Shown here: one piece after another, positions 32,593 through 44,979 of the stretch
Layout: every line of letters begins with the position of its first letter
How positions within the stretch are numbered: position 1 is the stretch's first letter
Assembly: GCF_028583425.1 (NCBI RefSeq)
Contig: NC_072791.1
Coordinates: 33,921,368 to 33,985,367, forward strand
Length of the DNA: 64,000 nt
Origin: Eublepharis macularius
Taxonomy: Eukaryota; Chordata; Lepidosauria; Squamata; Eublepharidae
Direction: 5' to 3'
Notes under the pieces: generated by a model
What the model saw: only the letters and a program-made list of their open reading frames with translations
Told to the model about the DNA's origin: nothing
Databases searched by the model: none
Position numbers and translations under genes: made by a program

Positions 32593-32934
32593 TGAGTCTT
32601 CCATTACTTGATGGATACATTTAAAATGATGGATTCACGACTCATGTTCTCAAGGATCTTTGTCCCCCCCAAAAGCTTGTTTGAACTTTGGACTTCCAAA
32701 ATAAACATACTCACTTGCATCATTAAAAAGAAATTAACAAAATCTGTTAGCATCTCATTAAAACATGAGAAATGTCCTCATTAGAAAATATTCCGCCTAG
32801 AAATCATTTCTGATTTTTTTTATCTACTGCTCTTTCTCCCCTTGCTCTCAAGCCCTCTTTCATCCCTGATGGAAACCTATAAAACCCACTTGATTACAGT
32901 ATACTTATGCGCATAGCAACTAAGTGCAATGGCA
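32593..32934. other. No recognisable feature (intronic)
   Basis: Nothing supported. Confidence 0.45.
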
Positions 32935-32966
32935 TCACACACACACACACTCTCTCTCTCTCTCTA
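32935..32966. repeat. (CA)n(TC)n compound microsatellite
   Basis: CA dinucleotides followed directly by TC dinucleotides. Confidence 0.95.
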
Positions 32967-33052
32967 CAGGATTACACTAGCAAACAGTTGACATTTAAAG
33001 AACAGGGGGGGAAAGTGAAGTGCAACTTTTGCAAAAAAAAAAAAAAAGTATG

Positions 33053-33240
33053 TGTGTAGCGGTTAGAATATCAGACTAGGATATGGGAGGCCAAGGCTTG
33101 AATCTCCACTCTGCCGTGGCAGCTTGCTGGGGGACAGTCACACACCCTTAGCCTCACCTACCTCACAAAGTTGTTGTGAGAATAAAATGGAAGAAGAGAG
33201 AATGAAGCTCATTGGGTGAAAATGGGCCAGTCTCATTCTT
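33053..33240 (+). mobile_element. tRNA-derived SINE 'B'
   Basis: TGTGTAGCGGTTAGAATATC head, GGCTTGAATCTCCACTCTGC B-box region, CTACCTCACAAAGTTGTTGT, AGAATAAAATGGAAGAAGAG tail. Confidence 0.82.
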
Positions 33241-35089
33241 TCAGTCTTACGTACTGCAGAAGATTGCTGTGAAAATAAAATGGGGGTATCCCCACATACT
33301 GCCCTTGGATGAAGGGAAGAGGACCATGCCTTCCTATAGTATTTGGCTGGAACACAGTTTGGGTGGGAAGCCATGCTCTGGGATCCAGCTACAGGTGGCC
33401 TACTTGTCTTTAGAAGACTTGTATCAAAACGATTTCAATTTCATTTTTGCTTTAATTCCCCCAGACGCACTCACAGCTGTGTTCCATTTGTGAAATTTTG
33501 TAGCAATTTTTTTTAAAGGAGTCAAACCAATCCAACAAGGGGGAAAATTCCATTTTTAAAATAATAAATGTTACTGTTTAAAAGCTTGTATATGTTTTTT
33601 CTTGAGGGTCTGCTTATCTGCCAGTATGCCATGAAAACAGTGGAGCCATTTTTTTTATCTTTAATTCTTATCTCATTTCATGCTCCGGCACAGGGCAGCA
33701 ACAACACAGAGGCAGAATGCTGCTGGGAAGAGTTAATTTCCTCCAACAGCTGTATAACCACTAAGAACAATAACCATAATTTATTTGGTAGCATATGGAA
33801 TCTTAATTAAAAGAACCCTAAAGGAAGCATTATATCAACTCCACAGGTATACTTTATACCGGAAACAGATGCCTTCCAGACAAAATATTTCCACAAATCC
33901 TAGATGGGGGAAACGAGTACAGTGAAGGCTATAATCTCTCTCTTTATCAACAGGGCTTCATATTTCCTTCAAGGTTCTGGTGCTCACTTGTGGCAGAAAC
34001 CAGGATGGGATGAGGGAGGAGGAGAAGGGAGACTTCTGAGGAAAATGCCCTCTGGGCTCATGGTGGTCCAAATTCCACACTCTCTCTGGTCCCACCTTTT
34101 ATTTGTGTAAACTCTCTCAACCATCCACAAATAGCAAAAAAGGGAGACATAAGCTTTATTTAACTGGTCGGTAGTGTGTAACCTTTGTGTTCCCTAAAGA
34201 GTTCTTATTTGTGACTCTACAGGAATAATATGTACTTAATTGTGAGGTAAGTATACCCTCTTTCACAGTTATTTTGACTTGACAGACAAGATACAGATGG
34301 AACTGAACGAGAAACATTTGTTTACAGAAAATAAGGTATTTCACAGTAAAAGTTTAGTGTGGAATAATCTATATGGACTGTACAAATGGCTCTGAACTGC
34401 ACTCCACAGAGGTTATATGTTTCATGCATTGTGAGTTAGAACTGAGGCTTAGTTAGCTGAATACAAACACTGAGGGGAGATTTGATTCCTTTTTTCTCCA
34501 GACAGGGTTCCTCAGTGCTCAGAGTTCACTGTAAGCTTTTTACTGTACCTTACAGGCTTAAACTCAGGTTCTAGGTTGCTTCTTTACCTCACAGAGATCC
34601 TGGTAACTGAACATGTACCCAAAAGTTATATTGGATGGGCTCTTCATAGAGTTCTTGTCTATTTAACAGTTTCCTTCCCTGACATGACCCCCAAATCCTA
34701 ACTAAAAGCCAAAATAAAAAGCCTGATTATACTGATGGCCTTATCTAGGGCTGCAGTTCCCCTGCCTGAAGGTAAAAGTAGCTCTTCTCTGTTCCTAAGC
34801 TGAGGCTGGCTCACTCCATCCATCCAGTGGAGTTCCAGGGGCTCTGACTCACTGACAATCACTGGGATTTGCATGACGCCTAAATCACCAGAATTAGTTC
34901 AGAGCCCTGGAGGATAGGCAGGACTTCAGGATGACTGCCACACTTACCTTCAAAACCCTTCAAGACCTGGAGCCCAACTTGTGTCTTAATGTTCTGGGGC
35001 CCAAAGAGGGTCTAAAATGTTTGAAATACATAAACTGAAGCATTCAGAAAATACAGCAAAACATATCAAGAACTGCCAAGAATAACACA
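33241..35089. other. No recognisable feature (intronic)
   Basis: Long repeat-poor stretch. No coding exon or RNA recognised. Confidence 0.5.
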
Positions 35090-35340
35090 TTTATAACATT
35101 TGATTTATATACCGCCCTTCAGGACAACTTAATGCCCACTCAGGGTGGCTTACAAAGTGTGTTATTATTATCCTCACAACAATCACCCTGTGAGGTGGGT
35201 GGGGCTGAGAGAGCTCTGAGAGAGCTGCAACTGATCCAAGGTCACCCAGCTGGCTTCAAGCGGAGGAGTAGGGAATCAAAACCGGTTCTCCAGATTAGAG
35301 TCCTGCTGCTCTTAACCACCACATCAAACTGGCATAAAAT
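35090..35340 (-). mobile_element. tRNA-derived SINE 'A', full length
   Basis: Antisense of 27287..27540: ATACCGCCCTTCAGGACAAC, CCCACTCAGGGTGGCTTACA, GTGAGGTGGGTGGGGCTGAG, AAAACCGGTTCTCCAGATTA (B box complement), CTCTTAACCACCACATCAAA (A box complement). Confidence 0.9.
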
Positions 35341-35451
35341 GCATAAAATATAGGAGATCTATGTGTTAATATACATGCTATTTGAACCACTAGCAATTTA
35401 AGAATCTTCTCTGTTTGGAAGCATTCAATATCAGTATGGCATTATGGCACA

Positions 35452-35538
35452 CAGTGCAATCCTAAAGAGATTTATACCATTTTAGACCATTGAAATCAGT
35501 GGGTTTAGAAGGGTGTGGCTGTGCTCAGGATCACACTG
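35452..35538. repeat. Small palindromic MITE (CAGTGCAATCCTAAG type)
   Basis: Left CAGTGCAATCCTAAAGAG, centre TTAGACCATTGAAATCAGTG, right inverted GCTCAGGATCACACTG. 87 bp. Confidence 0.7.
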
Positions 35539-36220
35539 TAAAATGTTGCTTTCTAGATGTTCTTCTTTTTGAATGATTTCCTTTTTTAAAAAAATCATTC
35601 AAAAAGAATTAGCAATTAGCTAATTTTATCTAGGGTTATCCAAAAGTTCCGGTCAAAGTCCACCAAAATTCCAACCCATTTAGTGTTATTATACTCCTAC
35701 TATTTGTATTCAGTATGTATCTATGCTTACATGGCCTTAACTTTATTGTTATTCAGAAATGATGATATCTAACACATTAGCCAGAGAACCAGGAGCCAAA
35801 GGACTGTACTCCATCTGCTGCCTGGGACGAATACTACAAAGGGTTGGATCCAAGAGTCAAGGTACATGTTATGATGGCCACAGGTCCAACCTGTGGCTGC
35901 TGATACCATTTTAGAATTCAGCCATTTAAGAATTGCCACGAGGGCCCAATCTGCCCCACTCCTTAGCAAGTGCTGAAACAGCCCCCTCTACAATTACTTC
36001 AGCACTTGGAAAGGTGCTGGGGGTGGACAAGATTGCATAGTGCTGCTGGCTTATTCAGAATTGGATCCTCATGGCAATTTTTAAATGGCTAAATTCTCCA
36101 TTCTTTATAGTGAAAAATGTTTTTGAAGACCCCCCCCCCCCAATCTGGCCACACTGATCCATGCTATTCTATCTTCACTGCCCATTAGTTTCTGGGTCCA
36201 ATTCAAGGTGCTTGTGCTTA
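35539..36220. other. No recognisable feature (intronic)
   Basis: Contains a short inverted repeat TTGAATGATTTCC... AAATCATTCAA near 35570..35600; nothing else. Confidence 0.45.
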
Positions 36221-36228
36221 CTGTTACC

Positions 36229-36483
36229 CAGGGCTTTTTTTCTGGGAAAAGAGGTGGTAGAACTCAGTGAGTTGCCCTCAGAGAAAATGGTCACATGGCT
36301 GGTGGTCCCGCCCCCTGATTTCCAGACAGAGGGGAGTTTAGATTGCCCTCCATGCCGCAGCACGGAGGGCAATCTAAACTCCCCTCTATCTGGAGATCAG
36401 GGGGCGGGACCACCAGCCATGTGACCATTTTCAAGAGGTTCTGGAACTCCGTTCCACCGCGTTCCAGATTTTAAAAAGCCCTG
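36229..36483. mobile_element. hAT-type palindromic MITE, copy 3
   Basis: CAGGGCTTTTTTTCTGGG left end, TTAAAAAGCCCTG right end. Strong internal palindrome around GGGCAATCTAAACTCCCCTC. Perfect 8-bp duplication CTGTTACC (36221..36228, 36484..36491). Confidence 0.92.
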
Positions 36484-36639
36484 CTGTTACCTGAGACTCA
36501 CATCTGTGCAGCTGCTTCAATCTTCCCAGCCGGTCTACTTTTAGTACCTCCCTTGCCCAAAGCACACTTGGCAACAGCCTAGGTTTCTGCCTTTTCTGTA
36601 GCTGCCTCATGCATCTATAACAGCCTCCTGGAAGAGGTC

Positions 36640-36870
36640 AGAAGGCTCATACATGAAGCTGCCTTATAATGAATCAGACCATCAATCCATCAAGGTCAGT
36701 ATTGTTTCCTTAGACTGGCAGTGGCTCCCCATGGTCTCAGGTGGAACTCTTACACATCACCTACTCCCTGGTCATTTTAACTGGAGATGTTGGGGATTGA
36801 ACCTGGGACATTCTGCATGCAACGCAGAAGCTCTTCAACTGAGCCACAGCTCCTCCCTTCCTGGTTCCTA
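36640..36870 (-). mobile_element. tRNA-Ala-like SINE 'C'
   Basis: Antisense GAAGCTGCCTTATAATGAAT, ACTGGCAGTGGCTCCCC, GGGGATTGAACCTGGGACAT (B box complement), CTTCAACTGAGCCACAGCTC (A box complement). Confidence 0.85.
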
Positions 36871-37634
36871 CCCTCTCAGCTTTCTGGTGAGACTGCAAAA
36901 CACAAGCTGTTTTTACAGTGCTGTTACCCACTCTGGGTTCTGAAATTCCCTGGAGAAAGGTGAACATATGAATATTTCCAATTAATAAATAAATGTGGAT
37001 TCTAACCCGAGTAAATAATTGAGGAAGCATGTTACCAAAGCAGTAAAGTTTTTGTTCATGTATATTACAGGAGAAACAAAATTTGTCTTTCTCCACATGG
37101 TAAACAAAGGCTAGTTAGAAACTGCTGAAAGACAAGAACTCCAGAGTTGACCCTAGGTAGCTCTCTCTTGCTGAAGCATAATTCTGCAATGTACACCTGG
37201 ATGACAGACCTCAGGGGCCAAGTGCTGTGTTCTGTCTAGCAGTACTGGTTACAAACCACAAGCCTGCTAGCTGACTGCTTGAAAAGGCAGCTAAAAAAAC
37301 TTCTTCGTACATGGCCCTCCTCTATGGATTTACTGATCTACATTTGTGGACCTTGTTCAGATTCAATTACACATGCTGCTATTCCGTGAGTGTTCCACGG
37401 GCCAAAAGATAACAGCTCATAGGCAGGCCCAAACACCTCTTGCTCCAGAATGATGTAATTTACAGTGGTGTTCACTGAAAGACTGATGCCATTTTTTCCT
37501 CAGAGTACCTGGATTGTTCACTCTTTTTATGTATATTGTCCTCTCAAAGCATCTGGACAGATCCAAGTGGAAAAATTGAGCATTTGGGATGATGGCATAT
37601 AACATCGCTGTTTTTTGCTGCCATCCAGGAAGCT
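36871..37634. other. No recognisable feature (intronic)
   Basis: Nothing supported. Confidence 0.5.
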
Positions 37635-37688
37635 CATTGGTTTCAATGGGCTTAGATTGGAGTAACTCTTCTTAAGATTGCGCCGTAA
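37635..37688. repeat. Half of a palindromic MITE (CAGTGCAATCCTAAG type)
   Basis: CAATGGGCTTAGATTGGAGT and CTTAAGATTGCGCCG match the right half of the family. Confidence 0.5.
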
Positions 37689-37894
37689 ATTACTTACATC
37701 TTGTAAGCAAACTATTGTTTATTATGATATCAGAATGTGGTCAATGGCTTGGATCCAATGGAGCGTTTCTGCAGGTGAGGGAATTTCCAACTACAGAGTG
37801 TGAATTTCTTGCCCCTCTCTTTCCTCTGCAGCCACTGAAAACGCTGCTCCTTTGGGACAGTGGGGTGGATCCTACCCTACCACTGCATTGCACA

Positions 37895-37950
37895 AAGTTT
37901 ATTTTTATTTATTTATTAAAATATTTATGCCCCACCTTTCCTTTTGGCTC
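37895..37950 (-). mobile_element. SINE/LINE tail fragment
   Basis: TTTATTTATTTATTAAAATA followed by TTTATGCCCCACCTTTCC, the antisense tail seen on SINE B copies (compare 43350). Confidence 0.5.
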
Positions 37951-38944
37951 AATTTCAAAGCCTTCCTCCAATCTAAGGAGACTCCCTCCAACTTCTGGCA
38001 ACTTAAATAGTTCTTCCGTTGGAGGAAGAGTCACTTAAGTTGAAGGAAGGCTCCTGGGGGGGTGATTGGATCTACCCCAATAGACCCCCGGAGCAGCACT
38101 GGGGGGCATTTGAGGCTGCAGTGGGAGCGGGAAGGCAAGCGTGCACATGCTCCGTTGGATCCAAGCCAATGCCTATGGTTTTAAGAGTGACTGCAGACTC
38201 TTGCTTTTTCCATTCTCCCCCTCCTCAGGCTGTTATTTGACAGCAGGAAAGCAAATTGATTGCTTCCTGTAATAGCTTCTTGATGTTCCAGAACAAGCAT
38301 GCAATATTACTTCTTACACTTAAACCATCATGGAAATTTGACTAAAACCCTTTTTTGGGGGGGAACACCCAGATTGGAACAAACTTAAGACATTTTTATT
38401 GCCCCAAGAAAAAAAGGCACTTAAAGTATCAAACAGGTACACTTTTATAGCAATTGGAGGGCGGGGGGTACAACCAAAGCCTTACAGAGCCCTAGGATCA
38501 GCTCCACAACTGCTCTCTCTGTGTTCTTGATTAATGCTGGAGACAGATTGAAATAACTGCTGGCTCTTGTATTTTCAGCAGCAGATCAACCATTCTTTGT
38601 CCCAGGAGCCTGAGATCTTCTGGCATCAAGCATGATCTAATCTAATTAAGACTTTGACACACTGCAGCTTGGGCCTTTGTCGTGAAGTCCACTGGCACCT
38701 TTTCCTTTCTTCCCGCTCCCGTCCACCCTTTCCTTTTTTCTTAACATCCATCTTGAAGATAAATTCTGAATAACTGAGAAAAGATTGTTCTTTGCATTGT
38801 CATGTTTTGGTTGGCCCTTATAACGTATGTGACAACTGTCTTGATTAACCAGAGACAATCCCTCTGCCTTGATGCTGTTTTTCTCTTTTGAAACTGACAG
38901 ATACATAAAGGCTAAATTGTGTAATGGTAAAATGGAATTTTTCT
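37951..38944. other. Mostly unrecognised
   Basis: An imperfect inverted pair CCTTCCTCCAA / TTGAAGGAAGG (37970..38050) suggests a decayed palindrome. Otherwise nothing. Confidence 0.35.
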
Positions 38945-39130
38945 ACCTCCACCCCCTCCAACTGGAGTTCACTGATCTCCATGAAATACTGCTCCTGGGG
39001 GACAGGAGACCCTTATGAATGACATGAGGAAGGTCTGAGGTAGGAAGGAGGAATCAGTGAAAATTGGAGACTTGGTCTGGAGCCAACCACAGAATTTGGT
39101 TAGGGGCTTCAAGGGGATTTAAGCCATCAA
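38945..39130 (+). repeat. Dispersed repeat fragment (TGCTCCTGGGGGACAGGAG type)
   Basis: CTGCTCCTGGGGGACAGGAG and GGGATTTAAGCC relate it to 24080..24345 and 32190..32460. Confidence 0.4.
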
Positions 39131-39451
39131 GCACTGCTTGGTTTCATTAATTAAAAACAAGTTCTCCACACTGCTCTTAGTGAGAAAAAAAGAGCACATT
39201 AAAAAAACTCAAGTGTTCCCCTCTTCTAAACATGAATAAAGCATGGGCTCAGTGAGCTAAATTAGGGCTAAGTGCCCTCTCCTCTTCCTGCCCAACTACA
39301 TATTGTTCCCCACCATGGATTGCACTCTGAACATGACTTCACATTACATCTCATGATGTGTCCCCACAAACAGAACACACATAATCTGTTCTGACCTAAG
39401 CACTGCTGATAATTTTGGAAGAAGCCTGCAGACTTCCCAAGGAGACTCTAG
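39131..39451. other. No recognisable feature (intronic)
   Basis: Nothing supported. Confidence 0.45.
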
Positions 39452-39830
39452 CTGTGCCATCCTAAGTAGAGTTACACCCTACTTATCCCTTGAAGCTAAA
39501 TCCAGAGGCACAGAGTGGTAAGCGGCAGTACTGCAGCCCAAGCTCTGCTCACGACCTGAGTTCGATCCTGGCGGAAGCTGGGTTTAGGTAACCAGCTCAA
39601 GGTTGACTTGAGCTCAGGTCATCAGCCTTCCATCCTTCCGAGGTCGGTAAAATGAGTACCCAGTTTCCTGGGGGTAAAGTGTAGATGGCTGGGGAAGGCA
39701 ATGGCAAACCACCCCGTAACAAAAAGTCTGCCAAGAAAACGTCATGATGCAATATCCCCCCATAGGTCAGTAATAACTCGGTGCTTGCACAAGGATTACC
39801 TTTACCTTTACTCTGTTTAGGATTATACCA
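39452..39830. repeat. Palindromic MITE split by a Sauria-type SINE
   Basis: TGTGCCATCCTAAGTAGAGT at the left and CTCTGTTTAGGATTATACCA at the right are the two halves of the CAGTGCAATCCTAAG family. Confidence 0.6.
39505..39810 (+). mobile_element. Sauria-type SINE with BovB-like tail
   Basis: tRNA-like head with TGAGTTCGATCCTGGCGG B box, middle TCCTTCCGAGGTCGGTAAAA, then GGGGAAGGCAATGGCAAACC, GTCTGCCAAGAAAACGTCAT and a TACCTTTACCTTTA end, as in the lepidosaur Sauria SINE family mobilised by BovB/RTE. Confidence 0.85.
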
Positions 39831-40407
39831 CAATACTGAGTTGCTGGCCCACTCTTCTGGGGAACACATGTCCCCCATTGATCTTTTGCTGTTGTTTTAT
39901 CATTAGCTGTGAGTGGGACATTCAATTTAAAATATAAAACAGTTGCAGCACACTTTGTGTACAGCCTGTTTGGATTACAACCATCCACACTGGCCTTCAT
40001 TTCTGTTGTGTCTCCCGGGGAACCTTAAATTGATTTTCCTCCCCTTTATTCTGTGACATTACAAACACGCTTACTTCTACTCCCTTGCTGAAGGAACAAA
40101 TAAAGCAAAAAATGTAATGCAATTTGGAGGGTACCCCCCACCCTTAAGAGGCTTTGTTCTATTAAACCCTGAAGGGAAACTAATACAAGTGGAACATTTA
40201 AGCTGTTAACAGAATTCTGTCCCCTAAGAAAACATGCACAGGCACTACATATGCCATTAATTGGCTTGCAAAATCAATTAAGGAGGAGGCTTGAATAGAA
40301 CTAATGCATCTCTCTAAATCAAGTGACATGTTTTCTGGCAAAATGCTTTTCAAGTAAAGTCATGTAAGTGTTCAACACAAGAGCATTTTGATGCAATAAA
40401 AAAGAAG
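39831..40407. other. No recognisable feature (intronic)
   Basis: Nothing supported. Confidence 0.5.
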
Positions 40408-40605
40408 TGGTAGGGGCTGTGGCTCAGTGGAAGAGCCTCTGCTTTGCATGCTGAAGGACCCAGGTTCAATCCCCCAACATCTCCAATTAAGGATCAAGTT
40501 GTAAGTTCTGTGAAAGACCTCTGCCTGAGACCCTGGAGAACCCATGTTCGTGACTGTGCTGACCTTGATGGGCTGATTCAATATAAAGCAGCTTTGTATT
40601 CTTTT
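40408..40605 (+). mobile_element. tRNA-Ala-like SINE 'C'
   Basis: Head GGGGCTGTGGCTCAGTGGAA, GCTTTGCATGCTGAAG, B box GGTTCAATCCCC, closely following a tRNA-Ala gene. Body CCTCTGCCTGAGACCCTGGA, tail GCTGATTCAATATAAAGCAG. Confidence 0.88.
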
Positions 40606-41627
40606 CTCTTGCCAGTATGGACTCAGCACCAGCCAGTCTCCACTACCCAATTCTCCTTACCAGCAATTGGGATGAGAAGAGACGTAGTAGTGCAAAGGCA
40701 TGCCCGGTACCCCAAGAGGAATCCACAACGCATGTCTTTTATCAGACTATACTCACTTCTCTCCAAGGGAGGCCGGAGCCCTCTTCTTCAACAGCTGTCA
40801 GGCCTTTCCTAAGATTGTGGAAGTCCCAAGAGCTGAATGTTCACGTGAGGTCCACCTTCAGAGGTGCATATATATTTATATTATATTGTTATTAGGTGGG
40901 GTGACCCAGGCTGGCCCGACCTACAGAAGAGGCTTGCCCCAGCATGCAAGCCAGCTCACCCTGAGGGGCATCAAGGGAGCTAGCTGAACAAGCCGTGGGC
41001 CAGACTAGCCTAGACACTCCTACCTCAAGGTGGGGATGGCCCACCTTCTTGGTGCCACCTTGTCCAGGCAAGGGATCCCACTGGACTGGCAGCAGGTCAG
41101 CAGTCTGCAGTGAGGCCTAAAAGGCTGCACTCTGGATGAGCTGGAGTGGAGGCAGCTGTTAGAGACAGAGGAAAAGGGGGGGGGGAGTGACGTCTAAGTC
41201 CCGTCCTAGGTGTTGGCCATGGCTCTAGCACTGAAGGAGTTAATAAATGCTTTGGATTGGCCCACGAGTCTGGGATGCAGGGACACCCCCTTCCAGCTTG
41301 CTGCAAGCGCAGTTTTTGCCTCCACCCAGGAGTATGCTGGGCAGGCTGCGTATGGCTGTTGGCTCAACTGTGGGTGTGGCCACAGATGGCCTAAAGTGGA
41401 ATAGTCTATTTTCCTCTCTGGCATGCAAATGGGGTGGTTTAGTCTTAATGGGTGGAGCTTTTTAAAATTAAATTTTGTTCCATGAAAGAAATTAGTGTTA
41501 GTCTGAAGGAGGCTGTGAGAGCCGCCCTGCTTCGCCACAGAGCTCATGTCTTTGTGATCCTTTATACCCCTGCCTTTAATAAAAGGAAGTTGCTACAAGC
41601 CTGCTTATCTCTGCTGGGCGTATAATT
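40606..41627. other. Unclassified, locally GC-rich; possible retroelement remnant
   Basis: From about 40895 a GC-rich block runs to 41600 and ends with CCTTTAATAAAAGGAAG followed by CTTATCTCTGCTGGGCG, an arrangement reminiscent of an LTR R/U5 region on the plus strand. No TG...CA ends with duplication could be fixed. Confidence 0.25.
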
Positions 41628-42934
41628 ATGCATTACATAGTCCTTCCATACCTTGCACGACTACCCCAGTTCTGTCATCCAGGCAGGCTCTGGCAGATCC
41701 ATGCTCAGAATTTAATTCCCAGGAACATCCAGGTCCAATCCAGATTGGGATCATGGCATGTAGGAAGAGAGGGATTATGCCTTTACCCCATGCCATCTTC
41801 CCCCTTGTTGCTACTTGTTCTCTTCAGTGGAATTCTGGCCTGGGTTTGAAACTGGGTAAACCACACTTGTTCAGAAGCGCCACAAGCAGAGGCCTCTGAG
41901 AGCCAATAAAAACTCAACAAGGAGCTACTAGTTGTCCAAAGATGTCTCGGACTCTGATTCTTTGTTGCAAAGGCACAGCATTGGGGAAAAAGGGTAGAAG
42001 AGAGGACCCATTGCTATTTCCGTTGCTAAGGTGTGGGAGTCAGTTTCCAATTTCAAACCATGAAGTCTAATTGGAGATAACCAGTCATCAACTACAACAT
42101 GTGTTGCTAAGGCCTGATGAAATCAGCCAATTCATTATTACTTCACTTTCCCATTGTTTAGTGGCTTTTAGATATCAAGTGCTGGAAAAAAATTACCTAT
42201 TAGGAACTTGAGATGAGACGGTAATCATTCCTTGTTGCCAATGGCTGAGGGGATTGCTCCATTACTCTCCTCTTCAGCCTGGCTATTAGTCAAGTTAGTA
42301 GTCTGAGTGGAAAAGAAGGGGGGGGGATCAGGAGGAGGAAAGGCATCCATGGGCTATATGTTGATTCGTTCTGTTGTTCAAACAAAATGCATCCAACCTT
42401 ACATGCATAGAAGGAGCATGAGATTTCCCCCATGCTCCCCACAGTTCTGGCAGCTCTTTCCAATCCCCGGAAAGAATGTTCCTTGGGTTGTGGGACTTGC
42501 ACAAAGGAACAGCCTCTCCTGTCTCTTTTGTCAGGAGAGCGGCGCTTGCAGAAGACAAAGAAGAAACCATTTTGCCCCTTCCTTCTATGCTCTGTTCCTC
42601 TGTGCAGGTCCCACAACTCCAGAAATGACCATCCCAGGGGTTTGAAGGGGCTGTCATATTGGACAGGAAAATGGGAGGATTAGCATTTTGTGCCTATAAT
42701 AGCCAAAGAGAGCAGATCCTTCTCTTTGAGAGATCCCAAAGGCACAGCCAATGGAGCAGAAGGCAGATCCAATGATCTGAAATTACTCTTGATCCCAAGG
42801 TTAGATATTCACAGACCAATGTTACTTGGAAGGAAATGGATATGATCACTTAGCTTCCAGAATTTTAACTGGAGTTTGTTGTATGGCATATATAACTTTG
42901 GTACTCTTCCACTTTCAATGATTTCCATTTTCCT
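41628..42934. other. No recognisable feature (intronic)
   Basis: Imperfect inverted blocks around GGTTGTGGGACTTGCACAAA (42487) and TGTGCAGGTCCCACAACTCC (42601) suggest a palindromic remnant. No gene. Confidence 0.4.
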
Positions 42935-43270
42935 GTGTGTTTCTAGGCCCTGTGCAGGGAGCTGATTTTGACCTTTAAAACCCTAAACAGTCAAAGCCCG
43001 AGCTATCTGAAGGACTTCCTCTATGAATGTTTTCTGAACTCTTGGATCAAGATCTGAAGCCCTCCTCGGTGTCCTTTTAACTGGAGTTTGTTGTACAGTG
43101 CACAGAGCTCAAGGGCTATTCCATTTTCAGTCATTTCCATTTGCCAGGGCGTTTTTAGGCCCTGGCCAAGGTGCTGATTCAGTTGTGGAGCTTAAGACTC
43201 TGAAAGGCCCTTTTGAAGGAGACCTCTACAGTCTCTTCTTGCTTTTCAGTGTACAAAATTTAGTGGTTCT
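42935..43270 (+). mobile_element. L2-like LINE ORF2 C-terminal remnant
   Basis: A frame reads LILTFKTLNSQSPSYLKDFL, the pattern L-x-L-T-F-K-x-L-x-x-x-x-P-x-Y-L-x-D typical of the L2 ORF2 C-terminus. A related decayed segment follows to about 43270. Non-functional. Confidence 0.6.
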
Positions 43271-43349
43271 AGACGGTGTTTAGTACAAGCTGATTTTTAA
43301 ATTGTTGAATTCTGTTGATTGGCTAGTGTTTGCAGTCTATTTTACTGAC

Positions 43350-43625
43350 TGACAGTTTATTTATTTATTTAAAATATTTATACTTTTGCTTTTTGTTTTT
43401 TTACTTCATTTGTACCCTACCTTTCTCTCCTTTGGGAACCCAAAGTGGCTCACGTTGTTCTCTTCTCCTCCATTTTAGCCTCACAGCAACCCTGTGCGTT
43501 AGGTTAGGCTGATGTGTGACTGGCCCAAAGTCCCCCAGCAAGCTTCCCAGGCAGAGTGCACATTCGAATCTGGTTCTCCCAGATTCTAACCCAACACTCT
43601 AACCACTACACTATACTAGCTCTAG
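43350..43625 (-). mobile_element. tRNA-derived SINE 'B', full length with LINE-like tail
   Basis: TTTATTTATTTATTTAAAAT tail, CAAAGTGGCTCACGTTGTTC, CCTCACAGCAACCCTGTGCG, GTGTGACTGGCCCAAAGTCC, TCGAATCTGGTTCTCCCAGA, CACTCTAACCACTACACTAT. Confidence 0.9.
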
Positions 43626-43629
43626 AATT

Positions 43630-44770
43630 AAAAGCTTAAACATTAGTTTAAAATGATTGTCACAAAACATTAGAACAATTGAATATTTATATAAACTAAA
43701 ATAGCACCGACAAAAAAGTCCAAAGATATTAGCAGCAATTCAGACTTTAAAAAGCAGTATAAGGGAAGCAAACCAGCCCAGAGAGCAATATAACAAGTTC
43801 ACTATCAGAGGCAAAATGACAACTCACTCAAAATTAGAACTATCAAAGCTTCACCTGGTACCTAAACACAGACAGAAGTCACCAGACAAACCTCAAGGGG
43901 GAAAGAGAGTTCAGTAGTCATAGGGCTACCACAAAAATGGACTCTGCTCGGGACATCACCCATCTCACCTCAAAGACGGGACATCCTGAAAAGAGGTCAC
44001 AGGAGCCCCTACAAGTGAAATTACACATGTTGGAATTCATGCAGGTAAAGGGGATGCAGAAACAAGGGTGCCGGTCCTCACCCCACCTATGCACACACAC
44101 AGTTTATGTGTGTAGGATGTATACATGCATAGGCTCTGTCCCCAAGATTGGGAATATTACAAAAAAAGGTATCCTTTGTCATGGGAATGGAGCCTATCTG
44201 CATACATTTCCTATGCATGTAGACTCTATGCTGATGAACTGGTAATTGCATGAGGGGGGGGGCAACATGCAATTACCAGAGCCACCCCCCATGCATGTCT
44301 ATTTCAATGTGTTGTACACGGACAGATTCCATAGGATCTTAATGCATGGGCAGGTTCACACAGGAAGAGACGGTCTTTCAGATCATATAGAGCTTTAAAG
44401 GCCAAGTCTGGCACTTTCAGTTGCACCTGGAAACAAACTAACAGCCAACGTAGTTCTTTTAATACAGAGCTAAAGTGATCACAGTGGCATGTCCCTACTC
44501 CCATGACAGCATAGTATTTTGGCTCAGTTGCAGTTTCTGAGATGTCTTCAAAGGCAGTCCCTCCAAGAGCATGTTACAGCAATCAAGCTCTGATGTGATT
44601 GAAGTAGGAGTGTAGCCGAGTCTTGTCTTTTCCAGCAAAAGGTAAAGCTGGAGCACCCCAAGAGAAGGTGCGCTGAGCCCTAGATGCCTCTTCTGCAACT
44701 AAAGACAGGGCTGACTCTAAAAGTACCACCAGATTGCAAACCTGCTCCCTTAGGAAAACAGCTACCCCAT
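43630..44770 (-). mobile_element. L2-like LINE 3' region, interrupted
   Basis: Right part (44320..44770): minus frame reads LKELRWLLVCFQVQLKVPDL and LVEKTRLG-like blocks as in 30735..31620. The left part is A/T-rich 3' sequence. The segment 44030..44320 in between has an inverted pair GGTAATTGCATG / CATGCAATTACC (44241..44279) and looks inserted. Confidence 0.6.
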
Positions 44771-44979
44771 CTCAAATAAATTATTTTGTTGTTTTATATG
44801 ATTTTATTGTTACTGTCTTGACAAGGTCTTCCTGGCAGAAGGCCAAAACAAAAAAATCTTATATAGATGCTGATATGGCCCCTCCCCATATGTGAGTCAG
44901 GGCCCAGGGCCCCATCCCCTCCCGCCCTGATTCAAAAGGGCCTGGCTGCTGCTCCTGGAAAGTTTGCAGCCATGGTGAG

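Noticed and set aside
40408..40480. tRNA-Ala gene
   Set aside because: A and B boxes and a tRNA-Ala-like sequence are visible, but the body continues into a SINE tail repeated at 36640, 44980 and 60495, and the cloverleaf stems are degraded.
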